Shown here in pieces: positions 1-8,823 of a stretch of DNA of 52,117 nt. The notes beneath the pieces were generated by a model. It saw only the letters and a list, made by a program, of their open reading frames with translations. It was not told the origin of the DNA and did not search any database. Both the position numbers and the translations under genes were made by a program. Origin of the DNA: Candidatus Zipacnadia bacterium (GTDB lineage: Bacteria; Armatimonadota; Zipacnadia; Zipacnadales; UBA5352); NCBI GenBank assembly GCA_029820945.1, contig JALGUJ010000046.1, positions 1-52,117 of the forward strand, given 5' to 3'. Positions within the stretch are counted from its first letter, which is position 1. Each line of letters begins with the position of its first letter.

Positions 1-2
1 TG

Positions 3-1226
3 CGGCTGGCGGAGCTGCCGCAGTACCGCATGGGGCAAGAGGCGCCGGTATCTGCGCCGCCGCCCGAAGATGAGCCGCCCACGCAGGTGGAGGTGCCGCC
101 TACTCAGTCCACCCCCGGCTTCTCCATCTCGCGGCCCAGGACGGGCGCGATTGCTAGCGGTGTCATCGAGGTCGCCGTCGAGAGTGATGGCACGCTGCCG
201 ATCAGCCACATTGCCGTGCTGCTGGATGATCGCTTCAGCGCGATCAGCAACGCGCGGCCCTTCAGGGCCAGCGTGGATACGCGCGGGGCGAAGGACGGTC
301 TGCGCGAGATCCGCGTCGAGGGCTACTCCCTGCAGGGCCAGGTGCTGGCCACCGCCACCGTAACGGTGCAGGTCAGCAACGGCTCGCGCACGCTGGCGCC
401 GGAGGAGCGGTCCGCGCGGCGCGTGGCGCGGCGCGAGCTGGCGGCGCTCCTGTCGCTGCGCGCGACACCGCTGACGAACGCGCACCTGCTGGGCCGCGCG
501 CTTGAGGAGGCGGGCCGCAGCGCGGAGGCGGTCGCGGCCTACGAGTACGTCTTCGGCCACGACCCCCTGCTGCCGGGCATCCGCACCGATCTGCTGCTGG
601 GCTATCGGGCGATGGGTCTGCGGCCGCTGGACGGCTCGCGCGAGATCTACCTGCTCTCCGAGCCCAATGCCGTGGCGCTGACCTTCGACGACGGGCCCCA
701 CCCGGTGATGACCCCCTGGATCCTGGACCTGCTGGAGCGCTATCATTACCGGGCGACGTTCTTCGTGGTGGGCAAGCAGGTTGCGATGTATCCAGGACTG
801 GTGCGGCAGATCGCGGAGCGCGGGCACGAGTTGGGGAGCCACTCGCACACGCACTGCAATCTGTGCACGCTCTCCCGCCTGGGCGTGGAGCAGGAGCTGG
901 TGCGCAGCCGTGCGGCGATTCGCCAGGCGTGCGGCCGCACGGTGACGCTCTTCCGCCCGCCCGGGGGCCACTACGACGAGACGGTGCGCCGGGCGGCGGC
1001 GGCCACGGGCTTCAGCAGCGTGTTCTGGAACGAGAATATCGGCAACTACCCCGGGGCGCAGGGCCCGGCGATCGCGGAGTCGATGGACCGCAAGCTCGCC
1101 GAGGGGGGGATCGTGCTCCTGCACAACGGCTACGATGAGACCGAGGTCGCCCTCCCGCACCTGCTGAGGCGCCTGCACGCGCGCGGGGTCAGGTGCGACA
1201 CGGTCTCCGCGCTGGCGGCGGGCTGA
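3..1226 (+). CDS. Polysaccharide deacetylase (NodB/CE4 domain), 5' partial
   Basis: The C-terminal half is a NodB-homology domain, which removes N- or O-acetyl groups from chitin-, peptidoglycan- or exopolysaccharide-type polymers. Visible CE4 motifs are TFDDGPH (catalytic and metal Asp), HSHTH (metal histidines), RPPGGHYDE and VLLHNG. Ahead of it is an Ig-like stretch (roughly residues 30-115 from the in-frame ATG at 30) and a TPR-like helical stretch containing LGRALEEAGRSAEAVAAYEYVF. The frame is open from base 3 to the ATG at 30 with coding-like sequence, so the true start is probably outside the window and any signal peptide would be there. A GH-A-type secreted hydrolase follows 70 bp downstream. 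The deacetylase call is secure; the substrate is unknown. Confidence 0.85.
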   Translation, partial: RLAELPQYRMGQEAPVSAPPPEDEPPTQVEVPPTQSTPGFSISRPRTGAIASGVIEVAVESDGTLPISHIAVLLDDRFSAISNARPFRASVDTRGAKDGLREIRVEGYSLQGQVLATATVTVQVSNGSRTLAPEERSARRVARRELAALLSLRATPLTNAHLLGRALEEAGRSAEAVAAYEYVFGHDPLLPGIRTDLLLGYRAMGLRPLDGSREIYLLSEPNAVALTFDDGPHPVMTPWILDLLERYHYRATFFVVGKQVAMYPGLVRQIAERGHELGSHSHTHCNLCTLSRLGVEQELVRSRAAIRQACGRTVTLFRPPGGHYDETVRRAAAATGFSSVFWNENIGNYPGAQGPAIAESMDRKLAEGGIVLLHNGYDETEVALPHLLRRLHARGVRCDTVSALAAG

Positions 1227-1255
1227 GAGGGATGCGCGCGCCGCCGTCGCTCACG

Positions 1256-1284
1256 TTGCTGTTGTGACTGCCGTCTGCTATCAT
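1256..1284 (+). promoter_or_regulatory. Possible promoter for the glycoside hydrolase gene
   Basis: TTGCTG (1256-1261), a 17-bp spacer, then TATCAT (1279-1284). The -10 box matches consensus at five of six positions, the -35 at three of six. Transcription would begin near 1291, leaving an almost leaderless mRNA if ATG 1296 is used, or about 17 nt if ATG 1308 is used. Seen by eye only. Confidence 0.3.
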
Positions 1285-1295
1285 TGCGGCCTGAG

Positions 1296-4001
1296 ATGGG
1301 TGTGTCCATGCTGCTCAGGTGGAAGCTGATCGCCCTGGCGATGCTCGTGCTCGCCGGGCTGCTGTCCACGATGGCCCGCCCCGCGCCCACGCGTGAGGAC
1401 CTGGGTGGCGTGATCGGGGCGCGGGTCCCGGACCTCGACCCCAACTCAGATGGCCTGCCCGACAGCTCCCTGGTGGACTTCAGCGCGCTGCTGGACGCCC
1501 CGTGCGGTGAGCGAGGCTTCCTCTTCACCGGCCGTGATGGGAACTTCTACTTCGAGGACGGTACCCGCGGGCGGTTCTGGGGCATCAACGTCGCGAAGGA
1601 TTCGGTCTTCCAGCCAACCGAGCGCATCGACGAGGCCGTCCAGGCCTTCGCCCGCGCGGGCTTCAACCTGGTGCGGCTGCATCACATCGACGGCGTGACC
1701 GGGCTTCTGCCGCTCGAGCGCGCGGGCAGCGAGGAGCGCATCGATCCTGAGAAGCTGGCGGCTATAGACCACTGGATCGCCGCATGCGGCCGGCGGGGGA
1801 TCTACGTCTACCTCGACCTGCTGGACTTCCGCACCTTCACCGAGTCGGAGGGCGCCGTCAATGCCCGGGCGCTTGGTCGCGGCGCCAAGCCCTACGCGGT
1901 CTTCAACGAGCGGCTGATCGAGCTGCAGATGAGCTACGCCAGAGAGCTGCTGGTGGACCACGTGAACCCGGAGACCGGGCTCTCCTACGCCGACGATCCG
2001 ACGGTGTGCATGATCGAGCTGTGCGACGAGAACGGGCTGTTCGAGGCGCAGCGCAAGCGGCAGCGGCTCGCGGCGCCCTACCGGGAGGAGCTGCAGCGGC
2101 GGTGGAACTTCTGGCTGCGTTCGCGCTACGTCACGACCGAGAGCCTGCGCATCGCCTGGACCGACTGGCGCGGCAACTGCGCGCTGGGCGCGGGCGAGTC
2201 GCTGGAGGAGGGCACGGTCAGCCTGCACGGCGACGCCGAGCCCGGCCAACTGGCGGCCGGCCTGGGCACCGGGACGCAGGCGGCCGGGCGGCTCAACGAT
2301 CTCGCGCAGTTCATGGCGTCCGTGCACCGGGAGTACTTCGAGCAGATGCGGGGGTTCCTGCGCGAGCGCGGCGTGCGCGTGCCGATCACGGCGGTGACGG
2401 ACTTCGACTGCATCCCGGACCTGCGATCCGTGCACGACGCACTGGACTTCGTCGGCGCGAACTACTACTACGATCACCCGCGGCTCAACGAGGGCAACTG
2501 GCAGCTCCCGATGTACTTCGTCAACCACAGCCCCATCGGCGACAACGAGGGCGACAGCTTCGCACCCAGCGCGGCCCTCAGCGCCCTCGCGGACAGGCCG
2601 ATCGTCATGCGGGAGTGGGGCGTGTGCTGGCCGAACAAGTTCCGCGCGCCCGGGATGCTGGAGGCAATCGCCTACGCCTCGCTGCAGGACATCGATGGCA
2701 TGATCCTCTTCACCTACGACACGCGGCCGGTGGTCCATCGGCTGGACTTCTTCGACGTGAGTCGCGACCCGACGCGGTGGGGTCTGGCGGCGTTGGGCGC
2801 GCGGGTTTTCCTGGGCCGCGAGGTGGCGGAGGCGAACCGGCAGATTGAGGTCGGCTACTCGCGGGTGGACAGCTACTTCCGCGACGGAGAGCGGTCGCTG
2901 CCGGAGCTATACCGAGCCGCGCACGTGGCCGCGATGCGAGGGCGGTTCTTCGACGAGGTCTTCGACCACGAGTCGGACCTGGTGGTCGCATCCGGGCTGA
3001 GCAGCGGCGCGATCTACTCGGGGCGGCGGGCGGTCATCAGCGCGGAGCACCGCGCCGAGGACCTGCTCAACCGCAGGCACGAGGCGAGTCTGGCCGAGAA
3101 GAGCGGCTACCCCGTAGACACCGTGCCGGCCGGCCGGGCGCTCTTCGAGTGGGGCGGGACGCTGCTGTCGGCGGGCGTGCGGGCCGAGCGGGCGACGCAC
3201 CCCGGCTTCAGCCTGCGGTCCGTGGAGGCCCACGAGCACTACCGGCCCATCGGGCGCAGTACGGACGGGAGCCGAGCATTCGGCCTGCGCGACATGCGCC
3301 GCGACAACTGGGTCTACCACTCCCTCGACCCCGAGGACAAGCTGCGCGCGACGATCGACGCCTACGGGCAGCTCTACGACGAGCGCATTTCGCACGAGTA
3401 CGTCGATCGCAGGCGCTTCGTCTCCGACACGCGGCAGATCATCCGCAACGAGAGCGCCGAGGTGCTGAGCGTGGGTAGCCCGACCTTCCAGGCCGTGGCG
3501 GGCGCGCTGGACACCGCCACGACGGCCAGCGGCGAGCTGCGCGTGACCAGCACCTCGTCCATCGGCACCGTCTGCTGGCTGAGCCTGGACGGGAAGTTCC
3601 CCGCCGAGTCACTGCGCTGGGTGCTGAAGATGCTCACGATCGCCGTGAACACGGGGGAGGAGAAGTCGATCCACGTGGGGGAGCGGGAGCGGGCGATCTT
3701 CGCGCTCGATGCCGTGGGCGACGGGCCGGTCACGACGCTCGGACGCCCGAGCGAGCGCGGCACGGTGGTGGAGCTGGCGGGCCGGCAGGTGGCAGTGGTC
3801 GGGATGGTCAACGGCTCCTGGGAGATCGTGCGCGATGGGGGCACCTACTACGTCTACTGCGACACGCCGGGCGTCGCGATCACCGTGCCGGGGGCGGGGC
3901 CCTTCGCCGAGGCCTACACCGCAGGGGGGCAGAGGGCCGAGATCGACTACGACGGCACGCTGATCTGGCCCACGGGCGCGCGGCTGGTCGCCCTGCGCTG
4001 A
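1296..4001 (+). CDS. Secreted glycoside hydrolase, clan GH-A / cellulase-like TIM barrel
   Basis: A protein of about 901 residues opening with a signal peptide or anchor (MLLRWKLIALAMLVLAGLL). The barrel begins near the FWGINV motif typical of GH5-like enzymes and continues with FNLVRLHH and YVYLDLLDF. Likely catalytic glutamates are in ELCDENG (about residue 245, acid/base) and IVMREWGVCW (about residue 440, nucleophile). The position before the acid/base is Asp where clan GH-A usually has Asn. The last 400 residues look beta-rich and accessory. Start choice is ATG 1296 or ATG 1308; neither has a strong Shine-Dalgarno sequence. It probably cleaves a beta-linked polysaccharide outside the cytoplasm; the substrate cannot be read from sequence. 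Confidence 0.75.
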   Translation: MGVSMLLRWKLIALAMLVLAGLLSTMARPAPTREDLGGVIGARVPDLDPNSDGLPDSSLVDFSALLDAPCGERGFLFTGRDGNFYFEDGTRGRFWGINVAKDSVFQPTERIDEAVQAFARAGFNLVRLHHIDGVTGLLPLERAGSEERIDPEKLAAIDHWIAACGRRGIYVYLDLLDFRTFTESEGAVNARALGRGAKPYAVFNERLIELQMSYARELLVDHVNPETGLSYADDPTVCMIELCDENGLFEAQRKRQRLAAPYREELQRRWNFWLRSRYVTTESLRIAWTDWRGNCALGAGESLEEGTVSLHGDAEPGQLAAGLGTGTQAAGRLNDLAQFMASVHREYFEQMRGFLRERGVRVPITAVTDFDCIPDLRSVHDALDFVGANYYYDHPRLNEGNWQLPMYFVNHSPIGDNEGDSFAPSAALSALADRPIVMREWGVCWPNKFRAPGMLEAIAYASLQDIDGMILFTYDTRPVVHRLDFFDVSRDPTRWGLAALGARVFLGREVAEANRQIEVGYSRVDSYFRDGERSLPELYRAAHVAAMRGRFFDEVFDHESDLVVASGLSSGAIYSGRRAVISAEHRAEDLLNRRHEASLAEKSGYPVDTVPAGRALFEWGGTLLSAGVRAERATHPGFSLRSVEAHEHYRPIGRSTDGSRAFGLRDMRRDNWVYHSLDPEDKLRATIDAYGQLYDERISHEYVDRRRFVSDTRQIIRNESAEVLSVGSPTFQAVAGALDTATTASGELRVTSTSSIGTVCWLSLDGKFPAESLRWVLKMLTIAVNTGEEKSIHVGERERAIFALDAVGDGPVTTLGRPSERGTVVELAGRQVAVVGMVNGSWEIVRDGGTYYVYCDTPGVAITVPGAGPFAEAYTAGGQRAEIDYDGTLIWPTGARLVALR

Positions 4002-4023
4002 TCCCGGGCCGGGAGGAAGAGGC

Positions 4024-5409
4024 ATGGACCGCTTCGACTGCGTATCGCCGCTGGACTTCCGCTACTACGTCCCCAACGACAGGCTGCGCGAGTTGGTGGA
4101 CGACTACGTGACCGAGCGGGCGCGTGTGCGCTCAGAGGCGATGGTCGAGGCCGCGGTTGCGCGGGTGCTCGCGCGCATGGGTGTCTGCTCGGAGGCCGCC
4201 GCCGATGAGATCGCGCGGGCCGCTGAGGCGGTCACCCCCGAGGAGGTGGCCGAGGAGGAGGCGCGCATCCACCACAACATCCGCGCGCTCGTCAACTGCA
4301 TGAAGAGGCAGGTGAGCGACGAGGCGAAACCCTACATTCACTTCACGCTCACCAGCTTCGACGTGATCGACACGGCGACGGCGTGGCGGCTCAAGGGGGC
4401 GGCATTCGACGGCGTCGTACCGGCGCTCGAGGAGCTGGAGCGGATCCTGATCGACCTCGCGCGGCGAGAGGCGGAGACGCTGCAGATCGGCCGCACGCAT
4501 GGCCAGCACGGGGAGCCGATCACCTTCGGGCTCGCGCTCGCGGAGTACGTCTCGCGCCTGGGCGGGCGCATCGAGAGGATACGCGAGACCGCCGAGGAGC
4601 TGCGCGGCAAGATCTCGGGCGCGGTCGGTGCCTACAACGCCTCGGCGCTGATGATCGACGAGCCGCTGGAGTTCGAGCGGGAGGTGCTCGCCGAGCTGGG
4701 ACTGGAGCCGTCGCCGGCGTCCACGCAGATCGTGGAGGCCGAGTTCGTGACGGACTTCATGCACGCGGTGGTCTCGTGCTTCGGGGTGCTGGCGAACCTG
4801 GCCGACGACATGCGCAACCTGCAGCGCACCGAGATCGACGAGGTCGCCGAGGAGTTCGAGGCGGGGCAGGTAGGCTCCTCGACCATGCCGCACAAGCGCA
4901 ATCCGTGGAACTTCGAGCACGTGAAGTCCATGTGGAAGCAGTTCGTGCCGCGCATGATGACGGTGTATATGGATCAGATCTCCGAGCACCAGCGCGACCT
5001 GAGCAACTCCGCCTCGCAGCGCTTCCTCCCGGAGATGATCGTCGGCCTGCTTGACGCCGCGACGCGGCTGGCGCGCTTCATGGGGCGGCTGGTCACCGAC
5101 CGCGAGAAGATGCGCGAGAACCTGGCGATGACCGAGGGCATGATCGGCGCCGAGCCGGCGTACATCCTGCTCGCCGCGCGGGGCCATCCGGATGCGCACG
5201 AGGTGGTGCGCCGGCTCACGCTCCAGGCGCAGGAGGAGGGCCGGCCATTCGGCGAGGTGCTGCAGGCGTCCGAGGAGCTGGCGGAGTACTGGTCGCAGCT
5301 CACCGACCGCCAGCGCGAGATCGTCCTCGACCCGGCGCAGTACACCGGCATCGCGGCGGAGAAGACGCGGCTACTGTGCAATATGTGGGAGGAGCGGCTG
5401 GGGTTGTAG
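4024..5409 (+). CDS. purB: Adenylosuccinate lyase
   Basis: A 461-residue cytosolic member of the fumarase/aspartase superfamily. It releases fumarate from SAICAR and from adenylosuccinate in purine synthesis. The superfamily signature is present as GSSTMPHKRNP, the flexible catalytic serine loop. The general-acid histidine segment is GRTHGQHGEPITFG, and TSFDVIDTA near the N-terminus is typical of PurB. Length is normal for the family. The PHKRNP form favours adenylosuccinate lyase over argininosuccinate lyase or fumarase. ATG 4024 follows a purine-rich GGGAGGAAGAGGC stretch. A hairpin follows the stop, so it may be a single-gene unit; neighbours are not purine genes. Confidence 0.93.
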   Translation: MDRFDCVSPLDFRYYVPNDRLRELVDDYVTERARVRSEAMVEAAVARVLARMGVCSEAAADEIARAAEAVTPEEVAEEEARIHHNIRALVNCMKRQVSDEAKPYIHFTLTSFDVIDTATAWRLKGAAFDGVVPALEELERILIDLARREAETLQIGRTHGQHGEPITFGLALAEYVSRLGGRIERIRETAEELRGKISGAVGAYNASALMIDEPLEFEREVLAELGLEPSPASTQIVEAEFVTDFMHAVVSCFGVLANLADDMRNLQRTEIDEVAEEFEAGQVGSSTMPHKRNPWNFEHVKSMWKQFVPRMMTVYMDQISEHQRDLSNSASQRFLPEMIVGLLDAATRLARFMGRLVTDREKMRENLAMTEGMIGAEPAYILLAARGHPDAHEVVRRLTLQAQEEGRPFGEVLQASEELAEYWSQLTDRQREIVLDPAQYTGIAAEKTRLLCNMWEERLGL

Positions 5410-5451
5410 GGCGCGGACCTCCGCCGCGGCTGCCGTTCGCCTTTCCCGGAG

Positions 5452-5473
5452 AGGCCCGACCCCGCTCGGGCCT
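5452..5473 (+). terminator. Hairpin after purB
   Basis: A perfect 8-bp stem (AGGCCCGA / TCGGGCCT) with a 6-base loop lies 43 bases after the purB stop and about 100 bases before the FGGY kinase start. There is no T-run, so it may act as a weak or Rho-assisted terminator. Confidence 0.4.
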
Positions 5474-5571
5474 GTGCCGTTCGCCATTGTCGTTGTGGCC
5501 CCGGCGCCCTTTGTCGGGGACCGTTGTGTCCGTGCCACGGGGAGAATGACGCGTCTCGGGAGGGTCCTGCC

Positions 5572-7074
5572 ATGCACCTCATGGGCCTGGACGTGGGCAG
5601 CACGGGCGTGAAGGCCGCCGTCTTTACCCCCGAGGGCGAGATCGTCGGCAGCGCCTACCGCGAGTACCCGGAGGTCTACCCGCATCCCGGCTGGATCGAG
5701 CTGCGGCCCGATGACGTGTGGGAGGGGATTCAGGCGGTCATCGCCGAGGCCGCGGAGCAGGCCGGTGGCGATGTTCGGTCGCTGGCGATCTCGGCGCTGG
5801 GCGAGGCCTTCACGCCGGTCTCCGCGGATGGCGAGTTCCTCCACAACACCATCGTCTCGCCCGACGCGCGTGCCACGGCCCAGGCGGAGAGCTGGCGCGA
5901 GATCCTCGGCGGGCAGCGCGTCTTCGAGATCACCGGCATGCCGCTGCACCCGAGCTTCACCCTCAACAAGCTCATGTGGATGCGCGACGAGATGCCCGAT
6001 GTCCACGAGAGGACCTGGAAGTACCTCCTTTGGCCGGAGACCATTCACTTCAAGCTGGGCCTGACCCCGCGTATCGATCACTCGCTGGCCGGCCGCACCA
6101 TGGCCTTCGACGTGCGCGCGCGCAGGTGGTCGGCGGAGATGCTGGAGGTCGCGGACATCCCACAGGAGATGCTGGCCGAGCCCATCAGGCCGGGGGAGGT
6201 GGTGGGCGAGCTGTCGGCCGGGGCCGCCGGTGAGGTCGGGCTCGAGCCCGGCTGCCTCGTGGTCGCGGGCGGCCATGACCAGCCCATGAACGCCCTGGGC
6301 GCGGGCGTCATCCGCGAGGGCATGTGCGTGGACGGGATGGGCACGGTGGAGTGTATCACCGTGGCCTTCGACGAGCCGGTGCTGACCGAAGAGATGCGCA
6401 CGCACAACTACGGCTGCTACCCGCACGTGGTCGGGCGGATGTACGCCACGATCGCCTACAACTACTCGGCCGGGTCCATCCTGCGCTGGTGGCGCGACCA
6501 GTTCGGCGCGGCGGAGGCACGCGAGGCCCGGGAGCGGGGCGTGGACGTCTACCAGGTCATCCTCGAGGACCTTCCGGAGGGCCCGAGCGGTCTGCTGTGG
6601 GTGCCCTACTTCGCCGGCTCTGGCACGCCCCACCTCGATCCGCACGCGAAGGGCGCGATCATCGGCCTGTCGCTGGACACCGACCGCGGACGGCTGGTCA
6701 AGGCGCTCATCGAGGGCACCTGCTACGAGCTGGACCTGAACATCCGGGCGCTGGACGAGGCCGGGGTCTCGATCGACCGCCTGCGCGCGACCGGCGGGGG
6801 CTCACGCAGCGACGTGTGGCTGCAGCTCAAGGCGGACATCACCGGCAGGCCGGTGGTGCGGCTCAACGTCAGCGAGTCGGGCTGCCAGGCCGGGGCGATG
6901 CTCGGCGGCGTGGCGCTGGGCGTGTGGCGCGACGTGACGGAGGCGACGGAGGCGCTGGTGGCCGAAGGTGAGGCCTTCGAGCCGCGCCCGGAGGTGCAGG
7001 AGCAGTACGCACCGCTGCGGGAGACCTACGCGGAGACCTGGCCGGCCCTGCGGGAGATCGCGCACAGGCTGTGA
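5572..7074 (+). CDS. FGGY-family carbohydrate kinase
   Basis: A 500-residue ATP-dependent sugar kinase of the xylulokinase/gluconokinase type. The N-terminus has the phosphate-1 motif GLDVGSTGVKAAVF. GGHDQPMNALGAG carries the catalytic Asp of the GxD segment, and GGGSRSDVWLQLKADITG is the C-terminal adenine-side signature. Both FGGY subdomains are complete. Start ATG 5572 is chosen because GGGAGG precedes it and the actin-fold strand begins immediately. It heads a same-strand run with a half-size EamA transporter and two UroD-family proteins, suggesting uptake and phosphorylation of a sugar or polyol linked to those proteins. The exact sugar cannot be assigned; xylulose, rhamnulose, ribulose or erythritol are all possible. 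Confidence 0.85.
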   Translation: MHLMGLDVGSTGVKAAVFTPEGEIVGSAYREYPEVYPHPGWIELRPDDVWEGIQAVIAEAAEQAGGDVRSLAISALGEAFTPVSADGEFLHNTIVSPDARATAQAESWREILGGQRVFEITGMPLHPSFTLNKLMWMRDEMPDVHERTWKYLLWPETIHFKLGLTPRIDHSLAGRTMAFDVRARRWSAEMLEVADIPQEMLAEPIRPGEVVGELSAGAAGEVGLEPGCLVVAGGHDQPMNALGAGVIREGMCVDGMGTVECITVAFDEPVLTEEMRTHNYGCYPHVVGRMYATIAYNYSAGSILRWWRDQFGAAEAREARERGVDVYQVILEDLPEGPSGLLWVPYFAGSGTPHLDPHAKGAIIGLSLDTDRGRLVKALIEGTCYELDLNIRALDEAGVSIDRLRATGGGSRSDVWLQLKADITGRPVVRLNVSESGCQAGAMLGGVALGVWRDVTEATEALVAEGEAFEPRPEVQEQYAPLRETYAETWPALREIAHRL

Positions 7075-7137
7075 GGCGCGCCGCCGGGCCGGGCGCCGGA
7101 TGCGGGCCGACCGAAGCGAAGGACAGGAGCCATCGGC

Positions 7138-7602
7138 ATGTCGAAGCTCGCGCTCACATATGCGCTCGTCTGCGTGCTGGCCTGGGGACTGGCCCCGGTC
7201 TTCGACAAGTTCCTCTCGCGGGAGCTGTCGCCCTGGGCGATCGTGCTCATGCGCACCTTCGTGGGACTGATCATGATCACCGCCTATGCAGTGGGGACGG
7301 GCGCGGTCGGCGAGTTGCGGCAGGTCTGGGCCAACACGGTTCCCTGGTGGATGATCGTGGGCGCGGTGATCATGAGCGCGCTGCTGGGGAGCCTGGTCGG
7401 CCAGGTCGCGTATTACTACGCGATGGCGGGTGCCGACGCCTCGCGCGTGGTGCCGATCACCTCAACCTACCCTCTGATCGCGGCGGTCGCGGCGATTGCG
7501 GTGTACCGCGAGCCGCTGACGCCGCACAAGCTCATTGGGGCGCTGCTGATCGTGGCGGGCGTGGTGCTGGTGTCGGGTGTGCTGAACCCGGAAACGGCGT
7601 GA
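7138..7602 (+). CDS. Half-size EamA/DMT-family transporter
   Basis: A 154-residue protein with about five hydrophobic helices and a single EamA repeat. Classical DMT transporters have two EamA repeats and ten helices, so this form would have to dimerise. It begins ALTYALVCVLAWGLAPVF and ends IGALLIVAGVVLVSG, the usual first and last helices of an EamA unit; ASRVVPITSTYPLIAA is the typical central motif. It lies 63 bp after the FGGY kinase and 7 bp before the first UroD-like gene, so co-transcription is likely. It probably moves a small metabolite across the cytoplasmic membrane; direction and substrate are unknown. Confidence 0.8.
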   Translation: MSKLALTYALVCVLAWGLAPVFDKFLSRELSPWAIVLMRTFVGLIMITAYAVGTGAVGELRQVWANTVPWWMIVGAVIMSALLGSLVGQVAYYYAMAGADASRVVPITSTYPLIAAVAAIAVYREPLTPHKLIGALLIVAGVVLVSGVLNPETA

Positions 7603-7609
7603 CAGGCCC

Positions 7610-8755
7610 ATGATGACCTCGCGGGAGCGCGTGCGCGCCGCATTCAGCGGCAGGGCGACCGACCGGGTGCCGATCTACTGCGCCGGCGTGCACGGGCGCA
7701 TCGCATCCCATATCCTCGGGCGGGAGGCGTTCTACGGCTTCGGGATCCAGGGCTGGCGCGAGGCGATGGCGCTGTGGGAGGGCGAAGACGCCCACGCCGA
7801 GTTCGTGGAGCGCACCCTCGCCGACACGATCGCGTGGAATGAAGCGCTCGACCTCGACCTGGTGTTCGTGGGCGGCGGTGGCTACCGCGCCCGCCCGACG
7901 CGCATCATCGACGAGTACACCCTGCTCTTCGGCGACGAGGATGCGTCGTGGCACGTGATGCGCTTCGATCCCGAGACCGAGCTGTTCCAGCGCGTGGACG
8001 GCTCGCCGGTGCGTGAGCGCGTGCTGGAGGACCTGGACGCGTTGGTCGAGGCCGCCGAGCGCGACGCCGAGGAGTACGCCCCAACGCCCGACAGCTTCCC
8101 GGTGCAGAAGCACGCGGCAGAGCGCGTCGGGGACCGTCGGGAGGTGTTCGGCGCGGGCATCATGGTCTGGGTTCCGCGCGAGCGGGCCTGGCTGGAGGCG
8201 ATGGTGCTGCGGCCTGAGCTGGTGCTGCGCTGGACGATGGCGCTGGCGAAGAAGGCCGTGAAGAACGCGCGCGTGATGGGTGAGATGGGTCTGTGGGTGA
8301 TCTTCGGCGGCGGCGACTTCGCGGGCAAGAACGGTCCGCTCTACAGCCCGCGGAGCTTCGAGCAGTGCATGAGCCCGGCGGTGCGCGAGGTCTCGCGTGG
8401 CTGCGAGGAGGCGGGCGTGCTGCACATGTTCGCCAGCGACGGCAACCTTTGGCCGGTGGCCGATGAGCTGTTCGGCAACTGCGGCGTGCATGGGTACCAT
8501 GAGATCGACCGCCGCGCGGGTATGGATCTCGAGCGGCTGCGGGACCGGTTCCCCGATCTGCGGCTGATGGGCGGGATCGCATGCGAGACGCTGCACGTGG
8601 GGACGGTCGAGCAGGTGCGTGAGGAGTGCCTGAGCGCGCTCGACGTTGCGAAGCGCCGCGGGCGGATCATGGTGGGCGTGTCGAACACGGTGGTCAGCAT
8701 GACACCGTTCGAGAACTTCGATGCGATGATCGAGACGCTGCACAAGCATCGTTGA
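7610..8755 (+). CDS. Uroporphyrinogen decarboxylase-family protein (copy 1)
   Basis: A 381-residue UroD/MtaA-superfamily TIM barrel. The opening SRERVRAAFSGRATDRVPIYC is the standard start of this family. It is not expected to be haem-pathway HemE: no haem genes lie nearby and the N-terminal HemE arginine motif is not evident. Cobamide-dependent methyltransferase relatives (MtaA, CmuA) bind zinc through an H-x-C plus a distal Cys; the corresponding segment here reads LHMFASDGNLWPV, so the first Cys is missing. Near the C-terminus is GGIACETLHVGT. It is paralogous to the next gene, sharing NGPLYSPR and EIDRRAGMDL blocks, so a local duplication is likely. Substrate unknown; methyl transfer or decarboxylation are family possibilities. 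Confidence 0.8.
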   Translation: MMTSRERVRAAFSGRATDRVPIYCAGVHGRIASHILGREAFYGFGIQGWREAMALWEGEDAHAEFVERTLADTIAWNEALDLDLVFVGGGGYRARPTRIIDEYTLLFGDEDASWHVMRFDPETELFQRVDGSPVRERVLEDLDALVEAAERDAEEYAPTPDSFPVQKHAAERVGDRREVFGAGIMVWVPRERAWLEAMVLRPELVLRWTMALAKKAVKNARVMGEMGLWVIFGGGDFAGKNGPLYSPRSFEQCMSPAVREVSRGCEEAGVLHMFASDGNLWPVADELFGNCGVHGYHEIDRRAGMDLERLRDRFPDLRLMGGIACETLHVGTVEQVREECLSALDVAKRRGRIMVGVSNTVVSMTPFENFDAMIETLHKHR

Positions 8756-8823
8756 CGACGCCAGTCGCAGGGCGAGGACCGCAAGATGGAAGGCAAAGGC
8801 GAACGACGCCACGAGGTAGAACG

